NCBI GenBank assembly: GCA_001939145.1
Contig: LSRX01000319.1
Span: 90,463 to 154,462, forward strand
Direction of reading: 5' to 3'
DNA length: 64,000 bases
Source of the DNA: Symbiodinium microadriaticum
Lineage: Eukaryota > Sar > Dinophyceae > Suessiales > Symbiodiniaceae
Under the pieces are notes generated by a model. The model saw only the letters and a program-made list of their open reading frames with translations, was not told where the DNA came from and did no database searches. Made by a program: the position numbers and the translations under genes. Of the stretch, positions 19,893 to 30,772 are shown piece by piece. Every line of letters begins with the position of its first letter. Within the stretch, counting starts at the first letter, position 1.

Positions 19893-20387
19893 CAGCACAT
19901 TTGGACCTAAACCCTAAACCCTAAACCCTAACAGCTTTGGACAAGTGTCTCTCTCCACATCTGAGAGGATCTTGCCGGCGAGATCGAAAACCACCTTTTG
20001 CTGGGCTCGTGATCCGGAACGACAGTGCTAGTGACATACAACGGCCGTAGTTGAAAAGTAGAGTTCCCTTTCAGCGCTTCTGCTTAAGCGTTGTATGAAG
20101 GATTTAACGCTTAAGGGCCCCTTGAGAACTAGAAGAGGGTGTCAAGGCAGTCAGAGTATGACTAGATCAGGTCAGGGACTGCTATGAACTATTTGTAACT
20201 TATTTACTAGTATGGAGCCCTATACCCTAAACCCTACACTGTAAACCCTAACCCAGGTACCTACTATATAGGGTACTGCGAGTACTGGCCTGGTAGCCGG
20301 ACTTCTGGCCGGTACTTTTGAGGAGCGTCTCTTCCGGCGGCGAGACTCTGCTCGGAGGGCTCCAGAGAAGAAGAAGCCTGGGAAAAG

Positions 20388-20600
20388 AGGGTTTAGGGTT
20401 TAGGGGCTTAGGGGTTTAGGGGTTTAGGGTTTATAAAGAATCTAGGGTTTAAAGGGCTTAGGGTTTAGGGGTTGAAGGGTTTAGGGTTTCTAAAGGGTTT
20501 AGGGTTTAAAGGGTTTAGGGATTAAAGAGCTTAGGGTTTGAAGGGTCTGGGGATAAAGGGTTCAGGGGTGAGGGTTCAGGGTTTAGGTTTCAGGGTAAGG
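20388..20600 (+). repeat. TTTAGGG array with TTTAAAGGG variants
   Basis: More than 20 units. From 20430 the repeat lengthens to GGGTTTAGGGTTTAAAGGG-type units. Confidence 0.92.
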
Positions 20601-20864
20601 ACCCACGTTCACATAACTTCCCGTCAGTCCAGGTGACGATGGCAAATGGCATAGGAAGTAGGTCCGCTACTTTCAAAAGCCTTATGCTTGGTTTAGGGTT
20701 TAGGGTTTAGGGTTGGTACGAGCAACACCTACCTTCAGCAAGTACTATAATTAGTTGTAAAGTGATGGCTTGAGAAAGCTGTGGTTTGAAAGCTGGGATG
20801 CAGTTCGCACGCGTTTTCTTGAACTCCCAGACAAAGGTATGATGTAGCACCGTAGAGGATCCCG

Positions 20865-20975
20865 TATGGTTAATGATATAAATCCTGCATTACCCATAAT
20901 AAGGAAGACACCATACTTCCCATAGTCTAGGGCCCTTAGAAGGTCATGCTAAGGATTTAAAGATCATCAACAGTA
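20865..20975. mobile_element. Family C palindrome, TA-bordered
   Basis: TGGTTAATGATATAAATCC and GGATTTAAAGATCATCAACAG are flanked by TA on both sides. Confidence 0.9.
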
Positions 20976-21031
20976 TGTCTACCCTTAACCCTAAACCCTA
21001 AACCCGAATTCCTAAACTTCACTTCACTTCG

Positions 21032-21302
21032 ATGCGAAAGGATCCAAGTCCTGTGCAAAAAGAGGCGGGGCCAAAAGTGAGGGACCGAGGGATCACTCAC
21101 GCTCCTGGAAAAGGGCAACTTACAGGCCCGACACATGCCAAAGTGAAACAATCTGGAAGAAAACCAGGCAGGGGCAGTCGAGGCGAACCAAGACGACCAC
21201 AGGGAGCGGCAACAGGGGGGAGGAGTGAAGGTGGGGAGAGGCGAGGGAGAGGCAAGGCGAAAACAAAGAACAAACAAAAAAAAGGCGAAAATAAAAACAC
21301 AT
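21032..21302. other. Purine-rich island open on both strands
   Basis: The plus frame is Lys/Arg/Gly-rich (GRGKAKTKNKQKKG) and the minus frames are Pro/Leu/Ser/Phe-rich. Both reflect a strong purine/pyrimidine strand skew. The plus frame ends in telomere-derived NPK peptides. I do not call a gene. Confidence 0.4.
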
Positions 21303-21309
21303 GCCCGGA

Positions 21310-21378
21310 ATTCCTAAACCCTAAATCCTACACCCTAAACCCTAAACTCTAAACCCTAAACCCTAAACTCTAAACCGT
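21310..21378 (-). repeat. CCCTAAA/CTCTAAA array
   Basis: About ten units alternating CCCTAAA and CTCTAAA. Confidence 0.9.
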
Positions 21379-22196
21379 TGTTCTTGCAGCTCCTAAGCCT
21401 CTAGGCTCTGACTAAGGACCGCCTGCCCCCCGGTGGTCAGCAGCATCACAGCCAAAACGTGAGGCCAGACCCCAGCTCAAACTGTCCGGGCCCCTTTAGG
21501 AGAACCCTTTAGGGTTTAGGGTTTAGGGCCAACATACTTCCCCAAGTAGCCACGTAAATACAAGGTTAATCTTTCAGATTACTACTAACAATATATCGAA
21601 CATTACCTGCCTCGGACTAGGACCCAGCTTCTCTTCAGTGATTGCTTTTTCCAAATTAAGGTCCGTGGGGGTATGGGAGTTTCTGAAAAATAAGGCACCC
21701 TAAACCCTAAACCGTAAACTCCTAAACCTCTTCTTTTTTTCGGGTGGGTTCATAGGATGCTACTTTGAATCTGCCTGCACTGTGCAAAATTTCGTACTGA
21801 AAGCAGGTAGGTTACAGGTTTATTGATCAAGGGTCCACAGTAAGTGTTTCGGCTGATTCTGTTGAGTATAGGGCCATATGGGCAAGGCACCCTAGGTAAA
21901 ACTTTCTGTCCAAAACCAAGGCTTCCACCTACCCGAAATCCGAAACCCTGAACCCCGAAACGCTAAGCCAACGGTAAATCCCGAAGTACTAAACCCTGGT
22001 CAGCCCTGAAGCTGAACCCCGACCTAGACCCCAAAGAATCTACGTACTTAAGGACTTACATAAGGAAATCATAATAAGGAACCCTCAGGTAAACCCTAAA
22101 CCCGCAGCTACGTCTTCTGCTTGGCGGCTGCAGCGTCATCAGGGCGTGGAAGCTCAGCTCGCAAGCCAACGCCGTCGGTCCCTCTTCGTCCTTGAC

Positions 22197-22303
22197 TAGA
22201 GGCTCCAAAACCCCTGATTTAAGGAATATACCTTAAATCTTATTTGGGTTCCTATTATGATTTGAGGTATATTCCTTGATTAAGGGGTTTTGGAGTCTCT
22301 GGG
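22197..22303. mobile_element. Family A palindrome
   Basis: TAGAGGCTCCAAAACCCCTGA and TAAGGGGTTTTGGAGTCTCTG close a typical core. Confidence 0.92.
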
Positions 22304-22349
22304 TGACGAGGGGTTGTCAAGGGCTTTAGAGCTTAGGAGCACTAGAGGG

Positions 22350-22512
22350 GATAGTTACCCCTAAACCCTGAACCTGAAAACCCTAAGTCCCTAAAACCTG
22401 AACCCTAAACCTTAGATCCCTAAACCCTAAACCCTGAACCCTAAACCCTGAACCCTAAACCCTAAACCCCTAAACCTCTAAACCCCTAAACCCTAAACCC
22501 TTTAAGCCCTAT
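22350..22512 (-). repeat. CCCTAAA telomere-like array
   Basis: About 20 units with CCCTGAA and CCTCTAAA variants. Confidence 0.93.
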
Positions 22513-22670
22513 ACCATCAGGGCCACCAGTTGGTAGGGAAAAGGGCCTAAGGTGGATGGCATGATTAGACTGATTAGATCTTCGAGCTTTGCGGTTTAGC
22601 GTCTTCCAGGTTTAACCCTAAAATTAAGGTTTTAGGGTTTAGGGTAAAGACTACAAACCTTGAGGGTTGA

Positions 22671-22850
22671 GGTAATGTAGAGGCAATAAACATCAGAATA
22701 GCCTTTTGGGTCCAATTCTACTACAACTACAACAAGGAAAGCCCCCCCAAAATAGTACACGTATACTATTTTGAGGTTCCTCTTATTCTAATTATCGCAT
22801 GATATACCCCAAACCCCTATTCTAATTTTCAAGGCCCCTGATAAAATAAA
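22671..22850. mobile_element. Family D element, diverged and enlarged
   Basis: Left end AATGTAGAGGC; right end TTCTAATTTTCAAGGCCCCTGATA. Two opposed copies of AAAATAGTA..TACTATTTT give an inner palindrome, so it may be a compound of two D copies. Confidence 0.7.
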
Positions 22851-22926
22851 CCCCAAAGACCAAACCTTGGGGGGGATCTTCAGCGACGTCCGCCGTTGAG
22901 GGATTCTGGGGGCTCTGCGGGCACTA

Positions 22927-23035
22927 CCCAGAGACTCCAAAACCCCTTAATTAAGGAATATACCTTAAATTACAATCGGAACCCTAATAAGACTTAAGGT
23001 ACATTCCTTAATTAAGAAGTTTTGGAGTCTCTGGG
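22927..23035. mobile_element. Family A palindrome
   Basis: Complete copy with perfect terminal 17 bp, preceded by TA. Confidence 0.93.
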
Positions 23036-23107
23036 TGGGGGCCCTGATCTGAGAGCCGACCTGAACCCCATAGAAGCTTATCTTTTCAAGCGCCTGATTA
23101 CGACTTA

Positions 23108-23196
23108 CATACATATACACATATGTGTATATACATATATATATATATACACATACATGTATGTGTATATATATATATATATATGTGTGTGTGTCC
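23108..23196. repeat. TATACA/TATGTG microsatellite
   Basis: Alternating purine-pyrimidine tract of CATATA, TATATA and GTGTGT dinucleotides. Confidence 0.93.
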
Positions 23197-23292
23197 TGAA
23201 AAAGAAACATTCTTTGGGGCCTCGCAAAGAAAGATTCTTTGGGGCTAGGGGTGTTCTAGGAGTTTCGGAACACAAAGGCGGGACGCCAACAT

Positions 23293-23352
23293 ATGGTCGA
23301 TGATATAAAATCCTGCATGGACCATAGTAAGGAATATATAACAGAATTCCCT
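23293..23352. mobile_element. Left half of a family C element
   Basis: TGGTCGATGATATAAAATCC..CATAGTAAGGAATATA..GAATTCCC stops at the midpoint and gives way to unrelated sequence. Confidence 0.75.
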
Positions 23353-23488
23353 CTAAACACCTAAAGCTCTTAGGGTTTAGGGGTTTAGGGCTTCGGGCTT
23401 AGGGCCATAAGCCCTCACAGCGACTCGACACTTCAAGCCCGAGAAACGCTCACCCTCCAAAACATCAACAACCACAACAACCCAAATG

Positions 23489-23586
23489 GGAGTTTCCGAA
23501 AATAGGGGGTACCTTATTTTGGGGTCCTTGCAATAAGGATCCCACTATTCGGGGTATTATGTTAGGGTCCCCTATTTTCGGAGACC
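23489..23586. mobile_element. Palindromic element, family G
   Basis: GAGTTTCCGAAAATAGGGG and CCCCTATTTTCGGAGAC pair, as do TTATTTTGGGGTCC and GGATCCCACTATTCGGGG. A second copy is at 41746, and an end fragment (GAGTTTCTGAAAAATAAGG) at about 21678. Confidence 0.88.
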
Positions 23587-23711
23587 CGCAAATGTCACGT
23601 TGGAAGGGCTCATGTAGGGTTCAGGACGAGGCCGGTAAGCCGAGGTTCCAATTCTTCCAGGCTGACGGGGAACAGCCAGTGAATGCCTCATGCTGCCGAG
23701 TGCTTTGTCGA

Positions 23712-23795
23712 TTTTAAACCCTAAACCCTAAACCCCTAAACCCTAAAGCCTAAACCCTAAACCCCTAAACCCCTAAACCTAAATTCTTAAGGGTT
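23712..23795 (-). repeat. CCCTAAA telomere-like array
   Basis: About ten units with CCCCTAAA octamers. Confidence 0.92.
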
Positions 23796-23849
23796 GAGGG
23801 CATGTGGAGCTCTGGAGTTTAGCAGTGTGTTTGCTGTTTTGCTTGCCTT

Positions 23850-24086
23850 TTGGGCTTTGGGCTTAGGAGCGTCGGGTTTTCAGTCACGGGAGGTGAGGAT
23901 TCAAAAGGGGAAGCAGACTCGGAATATGCAAATGCCAGGGCCTATCCGCAGCCGGAGCACATAGCACAGACAACGAGCAGGACATGTAACCCACAGGAAA
24001 CATCGCGATCGTTCGTCAGCATTGGTGCATACCACACTAGAAACAGGAATATATTGAATATATGTAATCAGGAGCCCTACCAATAG
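23850..24086 (+). CDS. Possible exon, unknown protein
   Basis: A 78-codon plus frame. Its codon-like part starts after the TTTGGGC-rich lead and contains GGEDSKGEADSEYANARAYP and ends NRNILNICNQEPYQ at TAG. The following 24090-24480 is repeat-free but only briefly open. No family recognised; a 60-codon minus frame overlaps. Confidence 0.22.
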   Translation: MGFGLRSVGFSVTGGEDSKGEADSEYANARAYPQPEHIAQTTSRTCNPQETSRSFVSIGAYHTRNRNILNICNQEPYQ

Positions 24087-24514
24087 ACTTACTAACTATT
24101 CATCCTTCTGTCTACATTCGCAAGAGCAATGGCCTGTTCAGACTTGTCTCCCAGGAATTTCCAGAATCCCGAGCTCAGTACCGAGACCCAAGGTCAGATA
24201 TCAGGGGTCTGATTGTATCCAACTCAAACTGTGCAATTGCCCATCAAGTAGCGCTTATCACACCAGTACCAGCAACGGTAATGGTTAGAGATACAATTGC
24301 GGAAGCAGGGGCAAGTTCGACAAGTCCATTGGTCGTCATCACAATACCAGATTAACTATGAAAACAGAAGAGCAGACTGATGTACACCTGATTAATACGC
24401 ACACCTACTTTAGAAAGGGGGTTTTTGACGGGTTACACTACGCATCTTAAAGAAAGGGAGTTTATGCGATGATGGTGATGAGTCATGCAGAATATGAACA
24501 CCCAAAACTTCACC

Positions 24515-24642
24515 CAAACCCTCAACGCTCAACCCTAAACGCCCTAAACCCTGAACCCCGAACCCCAAACCCTAAATCCAACCCTAAACCCTAAACCCTA
24601 AACCTAACCCTAGACCCTAGACCCTAAACCCTAGACTCGTTT
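24515..24642 (-). repeat. CCCTAAA telomere-like array
   Basis: About 16 units; CCCTAGA variants appear at the right end. Confidence 0.92.
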
Positions 24643-24774
24643 GTGATCTGAAACGCCGCTCCCTGAGCTCTCACCGTCAAACCTAAGCACATGTTCGGAT
24701 GGCCAAGGATTGGAGGACAGTGAAGGGTACACACCCCTAAACCACAAGGCAAAACACACCCAGTCCTACTTTAA

Positions 24775-25155
24775 TCCTCAAACCCTAGACCCTAAAAACA
24801 TAAACTTCAAACCCCAAGCCCTAAACCCAAACACTTACCTGTGACCCCAAACCCTACAAAATAGTAGGTTATGACCCCTTAATTAGAGGGTAGAACCCTT
24901 AAAACGGTAGGGCTTTGGATGCCCAGGTATTCCCAAACACCCTAAAACCTAAAGCCTAATCCCTACACCCTAAACACTAAAACCCTAAAACCCCAAATCC
25001 TAGATCCCCAAACCCTAGGCCCTAAACCCAAACACTTATAAGCCCTCAACTCCAGCTCTAAACCCTAAACCCCATAAACCCTAAACCCCCTAAACCCTAA
25101 ACCCTAAACCTTAGCTACCGTTCTCACTTCAAAAAGCCCTCAACTCCAGCTCAGC
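24775..25155 (-). repeat. CCCTAAA arrays with a 19-bp flanking repeat
   Basis: Degenerate arrays. AAGCCCTCAACTCCAGCTC occurs exactly at 25040-25058 and 25134-25152, with about 50 bp of CCCTAAA and a short unique piece between. CCTAAACCCAAACACTTA also occurs twice (about 24822 and 25021). Confidence 0.85.
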
Positions 25156-25344
25156 TGCAGAGGGGTATCAGCCCCTCCTTCCCCAGCGCCTGATTGAGGT
25201 GGTCCTGGGCGTTTAGGGTTTAGGGTTTAGGGTTTACGGAAAAATCCCCGAAACTCAAGGGACTAAAGGAGAGACCCTTAAAGGGACCCTTGGTGTTGTA
25301 TAGGGACTTTATGATACTATATAAGGGCTGACGAAAAAATCCCG

Positions 25345-25455
25345 AAAGCAAGGGTTTAGGGCTTTAGGGTTTTAGGGGTGTTTGGGTGTTTAGGGGTTTA
25401 GGGTTTAGGGGTTTAAGGGTTTAGGGTTTAGGGGTTTAGGGTTTGGGGTTGAGGG
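25345..25455 (+). repeat. TTTAGGG telomere-like array
   Basis: About 14 units with TTTAAGGG and TTTAGGGG variants. Confidence 0.92.
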
Positions 25456-25920
25456 CGGAACATTATCAGATGCGTATATCAAGGAGCCAACGGCAAGAAC
25501 GTCAGCAGCTATTTTCAGGCCACTTCCTTTCTGTAGCCATGTACCCTTCCTCCCAAGCCCTCCGAGCACCAAAGCAGGGGCCTGAATTCAACGAAGATGA
25601 TGGAACACAGAAAGGCCGGCACGGTTGGACTAATGCTTCAGATTTCGGGCGCACAAATACTGAAAACAACAAATACCCTATGTCTCCAAATCTCATTGAA
25701 CACCACTCATAGTCGGAGATCGGGCAGCCTGATTGCTGAGTCCCGCGGCCAACAGGGGCTTGAACCTTTCAATCGATATCAACTTCGTACATGTCAAGGG
25801 ACCTCTTCACTAGGGGGGCCTAACCCTAAACTTTCACTTACTTGTCCAGTATCCCAGGGATTTATGAAGGTTAACCATTTGGAGTGTATAGGGCTTATTA
25901 TGCCACCGCAAAAAGGTTAA
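25443..25920 (+). CDS. Possible exons, unknown protein
   Basis: Two overlapping plus frames (25443-25712, 89 codons; 25597-25920, 107 codons) and one minus frame (25502-25696, 64 codons) share this repeat-free island. The longer plus frame contains CLQISLNTTHSRRSGSLIAE. The overlap means at most one is real, and none resembles a family I know. Confidence 0.18.
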
Positions 25921-25969
25921 AGGTTACCCTCCCTACTACTAAGCTAAATTTCTGAGCCGCCAGGGCTTA

Positions 25970-26070
25970 CCTAAACCTAAAACTCTAAACCCTAAACCTT
26001 AAACCGTAAACCCTAAACCCTTAACTTCATACCCTAAACGCTGAACCCTAAATCCTAAACCTCGGCTTAA
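25970..26070 (-). repeat. CCCTAAA telomere-like array
   Basis: About 12 degenerate units. Confidence 0.88.
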
Positions 26071-26613
26071 CCCTTTCCAAACTCCCCTCCACCTGCCGAG
26101 CTACGCAGACCAAGTAGGGAAAGCAGGGCGTCGCCTGAGCAGATCTGGGGTCCTTTCGGGGTCCTCCTCAATGGGCTCTAGAAGGGACCTAGATTCACGG
26201 TGCTTTACGAGTGCCTTCATGGGTTCTATCAGGAATCAGCAGTAAGGGTTCTTTCAGGGCTCCCATGAAGGATCTAGGCTAGTTAAGGGCTTTGCAGGGG
26301 GCGATAGCTTGGGCGGGCCTCAATCAAAAGACTAGCGCTATAGCTTATCTTTCTTCAATAATACTCTCAACAATAGCACTTCCAATTGCTGGCGCTTCTA
26401 CGTTGAACGAATGCTCCAGAGCCCCTTTATTGTAAGCCTTCTGTGTTTTTGAAGGTTTGGGTGTACGGTCTAGGGTGCTGGGATCCCGGATTCATAACAA
26501 GGTCCAGGGCTTAGGGTCGGGTTACAAAGGGGCTTCCGGGGGAATCGGGTTGTGAAGGTTTGGGGTCAAGAGTTGAGGATGCTTGCATGTTCAAGGCGGT
26601 CGGAGGTTGATTA

Positions 26614-26710
26614 CCCATAGGCTCCATAATAGCTCCTTTTTGGGGATACCTTATAGGATCCCAAATACAAACCACAAGAAGGAACTACTAACTACTATGG
26701 GGCCTATGGG
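26614..26710. mobile_element. Family B palindrome, TA-bordered
   Basis: CCCATAGGCTCCATAATAGCTCC with right end GGAACTACTAACTACTATGG..CCTATGGG; an ACTA duplication lengthens the right arm. TA lies on both sides. Confidence 0.93.
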
Positions 26711-27064
26711 TAGATACAGTAGATTACCACAAGGCTTCTGCACGGCTTCGTAAAGTTATGAGTTCAAAAAAGCCAGGACCGTGCCTTACCACCAAAGAGC
26801 CTAGATTCTTCCACAATCCTTCTCATGATTTCCGTATATAACATGTGCGCCTGGAAGTAAGTTTTCGGGTCTTCAGGATCAAGCAGGCTCTACCCTAAAC
26901 CCCAAACCCTGAACCTAGAAAAGACACCCTAAACCCTAAACCCAATCTTCAAGTAGAGAACCCTAGAAAAGCCCTCCCCGCCCTCTCCTCCCGTTCTCCC
27001 GTTAAAGCACCTCTCCGCCGAGTCCATCCGCCTCCTCCCGAGGCGCCAGGACATCCAGAAGCTG

Positions 27065-27275
27065 AACCTAGGGTTTTGGGTTTTTTGGGTTCAGGGTTAA
27101 GGGTTTAGGGTTTAGGGGTTTAGGGGTTTAGGGTCTAGGGGGGGTTAGGGTTAAGGGTTTAGAGGGTTTAGGGTTCAGGGGCTTAGGGTTAGGGGTTTAG
27201 GGTTTAGGGGTTTTGGGTTTAGAGGGTTTAGGGTTAAGGGGCTTAGGGTTAAGGGATTGAGGCATCTAGGGTTTG
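27065..27275 (+). repeat. TTTAGGG telomere-like array
   Basis: More than 20 units with GGTTAAGGG and TTTAGAGGG variants. A phrase TTTAGAGGGTTTAGGGTT..GGGGCTTAGGGTTA repeats at about 27160 and 27220. Confidence 0.92.
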
Positions 27276-27597
27276 GGGCTTTCGGGGTTTATCCCAAAAT
27301 AATGTACCAATGGCAGATTTCCCTTCGTTTCGGGTACCTTGGTTCAAAATACTGTACCTGTGAAAAAGGGACATGACCCTAAAACGTGGCAAATGGCATT
27401 TGCTTAGGGTTGATTTCTCAAAGGATATCACCCTGAAACGGTAATTGCATGTGTCCCTTTTTCATGGTGTTGGTCACTCTAGGTATACATTGAACCACGC
27501 TTGGGTTCCTACTTGCGGCTTGAAAGGATATCTCCTATCCCGTCAGACCAACTGGGCCCAGTATGGGGGGCCATAAGGGTTAGAATTAGAGTAAGTA

Positions 27598-27715
27598 TAA
27601 TATAGGAGCCTTAATAATCAGAATAGGGTTTAGAGGTGTGATCGGACAAGAAGTCTGTTCGGGCAAACAGAATAGGGTTTAGAGGTATATTATACTATGA
27701 TTATAATAAGGCGAG
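27598..27715. mobile_element. Family D element with internal duplication
   Basis: TATAATATAGGAGCCTTAATAATC, then AGAATAGGGTTTAGAGGT twice (about 27619 and 27671). The right arm is missing after TATAATAAGG. Confidence 0.65.
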
Positions 27716-28009
27716 TACTCCACTTCAAGAAGAACGCAAGGGCAGACACAGTAGGAGTCGTGTAGGGTTTAGGGGTTAGTGTTTGGGGCTTAGGGTTTAG
27801 GGTTTAGGAGTCAACAGGGATTTAGTGAAAGTTAGTCGAGTCTTGTTTTTATGGCCTTCATCGCTAAACTAAGGTAATTAGCAGGTGACGATGAGTTATG
27901 AGGACAGCATCACCAGCAACATGTCCTGGCAAGATCAGGGAAGGAAAGCCGAAATACATGTCAACATCACCGTCAGCATCATCACCAATCCTGTAGCCGC
28001 TGTCATCAT

Positions 28010-28427
28010 TTTAAAGGAAACCACGTAAGGAGTTTAGGGTGTATAGGGCTTCCATAAGGCTTCTATAAGGTATACAGACCTTCTATAATCCGTACCTTGA
28101 ATCACCTCGGCTGGATGGCGGAATGCCACTTCCTCGCGCTCGAGATCACTCGAGGAGAGTATTCGGAACAAGGTCCTTGCTGCCTACCTCGTCCCTCACC
28201 GCGAGACGCGGAGGTCGACAGCACTCCTCCGGAAGGGGCAAATGTTGCAGCTGCAAGGGGCCGAAAGCCTGCTTTGGCGGCCCCCAGTTTCATGTCTACC
28301 ACATGCTCGGGGTCCGACTTCAACGGCGAAGAAGGCCAAGGGGACAAGACCGCGCAGTATGTCAAAATACACCCGACACAGCTGGCTCCTATAACGGTAA
28401 CTACCCACCTGACAATGTCCTAGATCA
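28010..28427. mobile_element. Family T element split by a 295-bp insert
   Basis: TTAAAGGAAACCACGTAAGG..CTATAAGGTATACAGACCTTCTATAA (to 28088) and GGCTCCTATAACGGTAACTACCCACCTG..ATGTCCTAG (from 28384) are the two parts of T. They are contiguous in the copy at 42436-42555. Confidence 0.85.
28089..28383. other. GC-rich coding-like insert inside T
   Basis: Free of telomere-like repeats and richer in G+C than its surroundings. It is open on both strands (plus frames of 108 and 102 codons and minus frames of 87 and 70 codons overlap it). The plus frame includes ALEITRGEYSEQGPCCLP. No clear target duplication is seen at its borders. It may be captured genic DNA, or a real exon between two halves of a repeat. 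Confidence 0.5.
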
Positions 28428-28495
28428 TTGAGGCATGGCCAGAATCATCGCCAGCAGTATCACAATGATAATCAACAGCATCACACCATCTGGAT

Positions 28496-28705
28496 ACTTG
28501 GTTTGTCAGCACAATATCCGGAGCGGCATCTTCAACATCGAACTTGTCAGGCCTAAAAAGACCCAAAAAGCTTTAAACACTTAAATTTGACACTTGACCT
28601 ACTTGGTTTGTCAGCACAATATCCGGGGCGGCATCTTCAACATCGAACTTGTCAGGCCTAAAAAGACCCAAAAAGCTTTAAACACTTAAATTTGACACTT
28701 GACCT
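28496..28705. repeat. 105-bp tandem duplication
   Basis: ACTTGGTTTGTCAGCACAAT to TTTGACACTTGACCT occurs at 28496-28600 and again at 28601-28705. By eye I found one difference (CCGGAGCG versus CCGGGGCG). The unit is 35 codons long and would not shift a frame. Confidence 0.96.
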
Positions 28706-28869
28706 AAACCTTCAACGTTAAACCACTACACCCTAAACCGCTATAAACCCTTAAATCCTACAGCCAACCCTTCTAGCATTTACCCGAAAACCTCTTCTAT
28801 TCCAATGAGTAAAGGCCCCTACATTAGGCACCATATACCCTAAACCGTGGCTTGTAAAGGCCCATAAAT

Positions 28870-28978
28870 GGGTAGTTCTCTAAAGTAGGGTCCCTTTGGG
28901 GTCTTTTTCATAGAGGGTGCCGTGCTATTTTGGGGACCTGAAAAGGGGCCCTAATTAGAGAACTACCAAAACCCTAAA
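28870..28978. mobile_element. Palindromic element, family P
   Basis: GGGTAGTTCTCTAAAGTAGGG and CCCTAATTAGAGAACTACC are the ends. A diverged relative with ..TTTTAGGGTCCGTTTTGG..TTTAGAGAACCACC is at 44430-44517. Confidence 0.85.
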
Positions 28979-29255
28979 CCCTAAACCCAAAGCCCAAAGC
29001 ACTAAACCCTAGGCCCTAAACCCTAAACCCAAAGCCCTAAGCCCTAAACCCAGAATCCTAAATCCTAAACTCTAAACCCCTAAACCCTAAACCCTAAAAC
29101 CCAAAACCCCTTAAACCCTAAACCCTAAAACCTAAAACCCTAAACCCCAAACCCTAAACACCCCTAAAGTCCTAAACCCTAAACCCCTAAACCCTGAAGC
29201 CCTAAAACCCTAAACCCTAAAACCCTCAACCCTGAAACCCTAAATAAGCTCTTCG
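28972..29255 (-). repeat. Long CCCTAAA telomere-like array
   Basis: About 35 units with CCAAAGC, CCCTAAAA and CCCCTAAA variants. One of the longest arrays. Confidence 0.94.
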
Positions 29256-29265
29256 GGAGCCAGGG

Positions 29266-29353
29266 TGTGCATTACCCATAACAAGGAATATACCATAATT
29301 CCCATAGTTTAGGGGCCTTAAGGTAATGCTAAGGGTTTGTATCATCAACAGTA
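29266..29353. mobile_element. Family C element, left end missing
   Basis: Starts at GCATTACCCATAACAAGGAA and continues to GGTTTGTATCATCAACAG before TA. Confidence 0.85.
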
Positions 29354-29579
29354 TTAGGCTCTTTCGGGACGCAGGGCAGGCCCTAAACACTAAAACCGTA
29401 CAGCCCTAAACCCCAAAACCCTAAGCCCTAATAACCCTTATAGAAGCCCCTATAGATCCCTTTAAGGAACCCTAGAAGGGACCCTAATTTAGAAAAAAAA
29501 ATCAGCTCTTTCGGGACCCAGGTAGGCCCTACGGCAGCTCGGGCTCCAGCCGCTCGGATGAAGAGCTCCAAGACCTGGG

Positions 29580-30236
29580 CTCGGAATTCCTTTTGGAAGA
29601 AGTGTAGTCCCTTTGGGTTTAGGGTTTAGGGTTTTGGGTTTTGGGGTTTAGGGTTTAGGGTTTAGGCCTAAAGGATTGCTTAAAGGCTTCAAGGGATCTC
29701 TTGGGAAGCGCAAGTTTCCGGTGTAAGGGTCCCTTGCTAAGGGTTTAGGGTTTTGAGGTTTTGGGGAAGCGTAGTCCCTTTTTAAAGGGTTCCCTGAGGG
29801 ATTGCTTAAAGGGATCTTTCGGGAAGTGTAAGTCTCCGGTTTAAGGGTCCCCTTAAGGATTGCTTAAAGGGATCTTTTTGGGGAAGTGTAGTCCTGTTTT
29901 AAAGGGTTCCCGAAAGGATTGCTTTAAGGTACGTTTTGGGAAGTGTAAGTCTCCAATTTAAGGGCTCCTTTTAAAGGGATTTCTTATAAGGATTGCTTAA
30001 AGGGATCTTTTGTGAAGTGTAAGTCTCCGGCTTAAGGGCCCCTTTTTTAAGGGTTTAGGGTTTGGGGTTTTGGGGAAGTGTAAGTCTCCGGTGTAAGGGT
30101 TCCCGTTTTAAAGGGTTCCCTTGAGGATTACTTTAAGGGACCCCTAGTCTCCGGTTAAAGGTTCTTTTGAAAGAGTTTTCTTATAAGGATTCCTTTTGAG
30201 GGATCCCCTAAGGGTCCCTTTAAGGCTTCTTGGAAG
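29580..30236 (+). repeat. Diverged tandem repeat with GGAAGTGTAAGTCTCCGG
   Basis: At least seven copies of a unit GGATTGCTTAAAGGGATCT, then GGGAAGTGTAAGTCTCCGG, then TTTAAGGGTCCC. Spacing varies (about 60-110 bp), with TTTAGGG units inserted between some copies (29610, 29740, 30045). Confidence 0.88.
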
Positions 30237-30661
30237 GGGCGCCTGTAGGGTTCATTCTACAAGAGAGCGGCCTCAATGATTCGAGCAAGAACTTCTGTAG
30301 GCTTTTTGGCTTGGTGTTGTTGGAATTTACAATGTCGGCAAGCTTGCTTTGTTGTCGGCGACGGCTGCCTATTGCTTTAGAGATTTAGGGTTCTCTTGAA
30401 TTCTAGATGGTGTCTCAGGGTTTAGGGCTCTCTTCGAGGCACGCTTTGCTGTGATGATGAGGGTCATATCATGGGGTTCTGACAGGTTTACCCCGGATTC
30501 AGGCTGCGAAGGGCGTTTCTGCTTGTTGCTTTGATTCAAAACGGACCCTAACTACCCATGTGAAGCATTGGTTGCCTTTGCGATGCTCTCACTTTGATAC
30601 ATTTTACTTTGCGCGGAGGGGCGGAAGGGGAGGGAATCCTAAATCCTCAACCCTAAACCCT

Positions 30662-30772
30662 ACCTATAGTCGCCATTGTAGCTCCTGTTTTTGGTTAACC
30701 AATTTCATGGTCAGAATTCTATCATATAAACTTGGTTAACCAAAACAAGAAACTAGAATGGAGACTATAGGT
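30662..30772. mobile_element. B-like palindrome, second subtype
   Basis: CCTATAGTCGCCATTGTAGCTCC and AACTAGAATGGAGACTATAGG are the ends. GGTTAACCAA..TTGGTTAACC is a second inner pair. Same subtype as 17843. Confidence 0.88.

Noticed and set aside
21032..21352. Basic Lys/Arg-rich 106-codon protein
   Set aside because: Strong purine skew makes several frames open on both strands, and the C-terminus is translated CCCTAAA.
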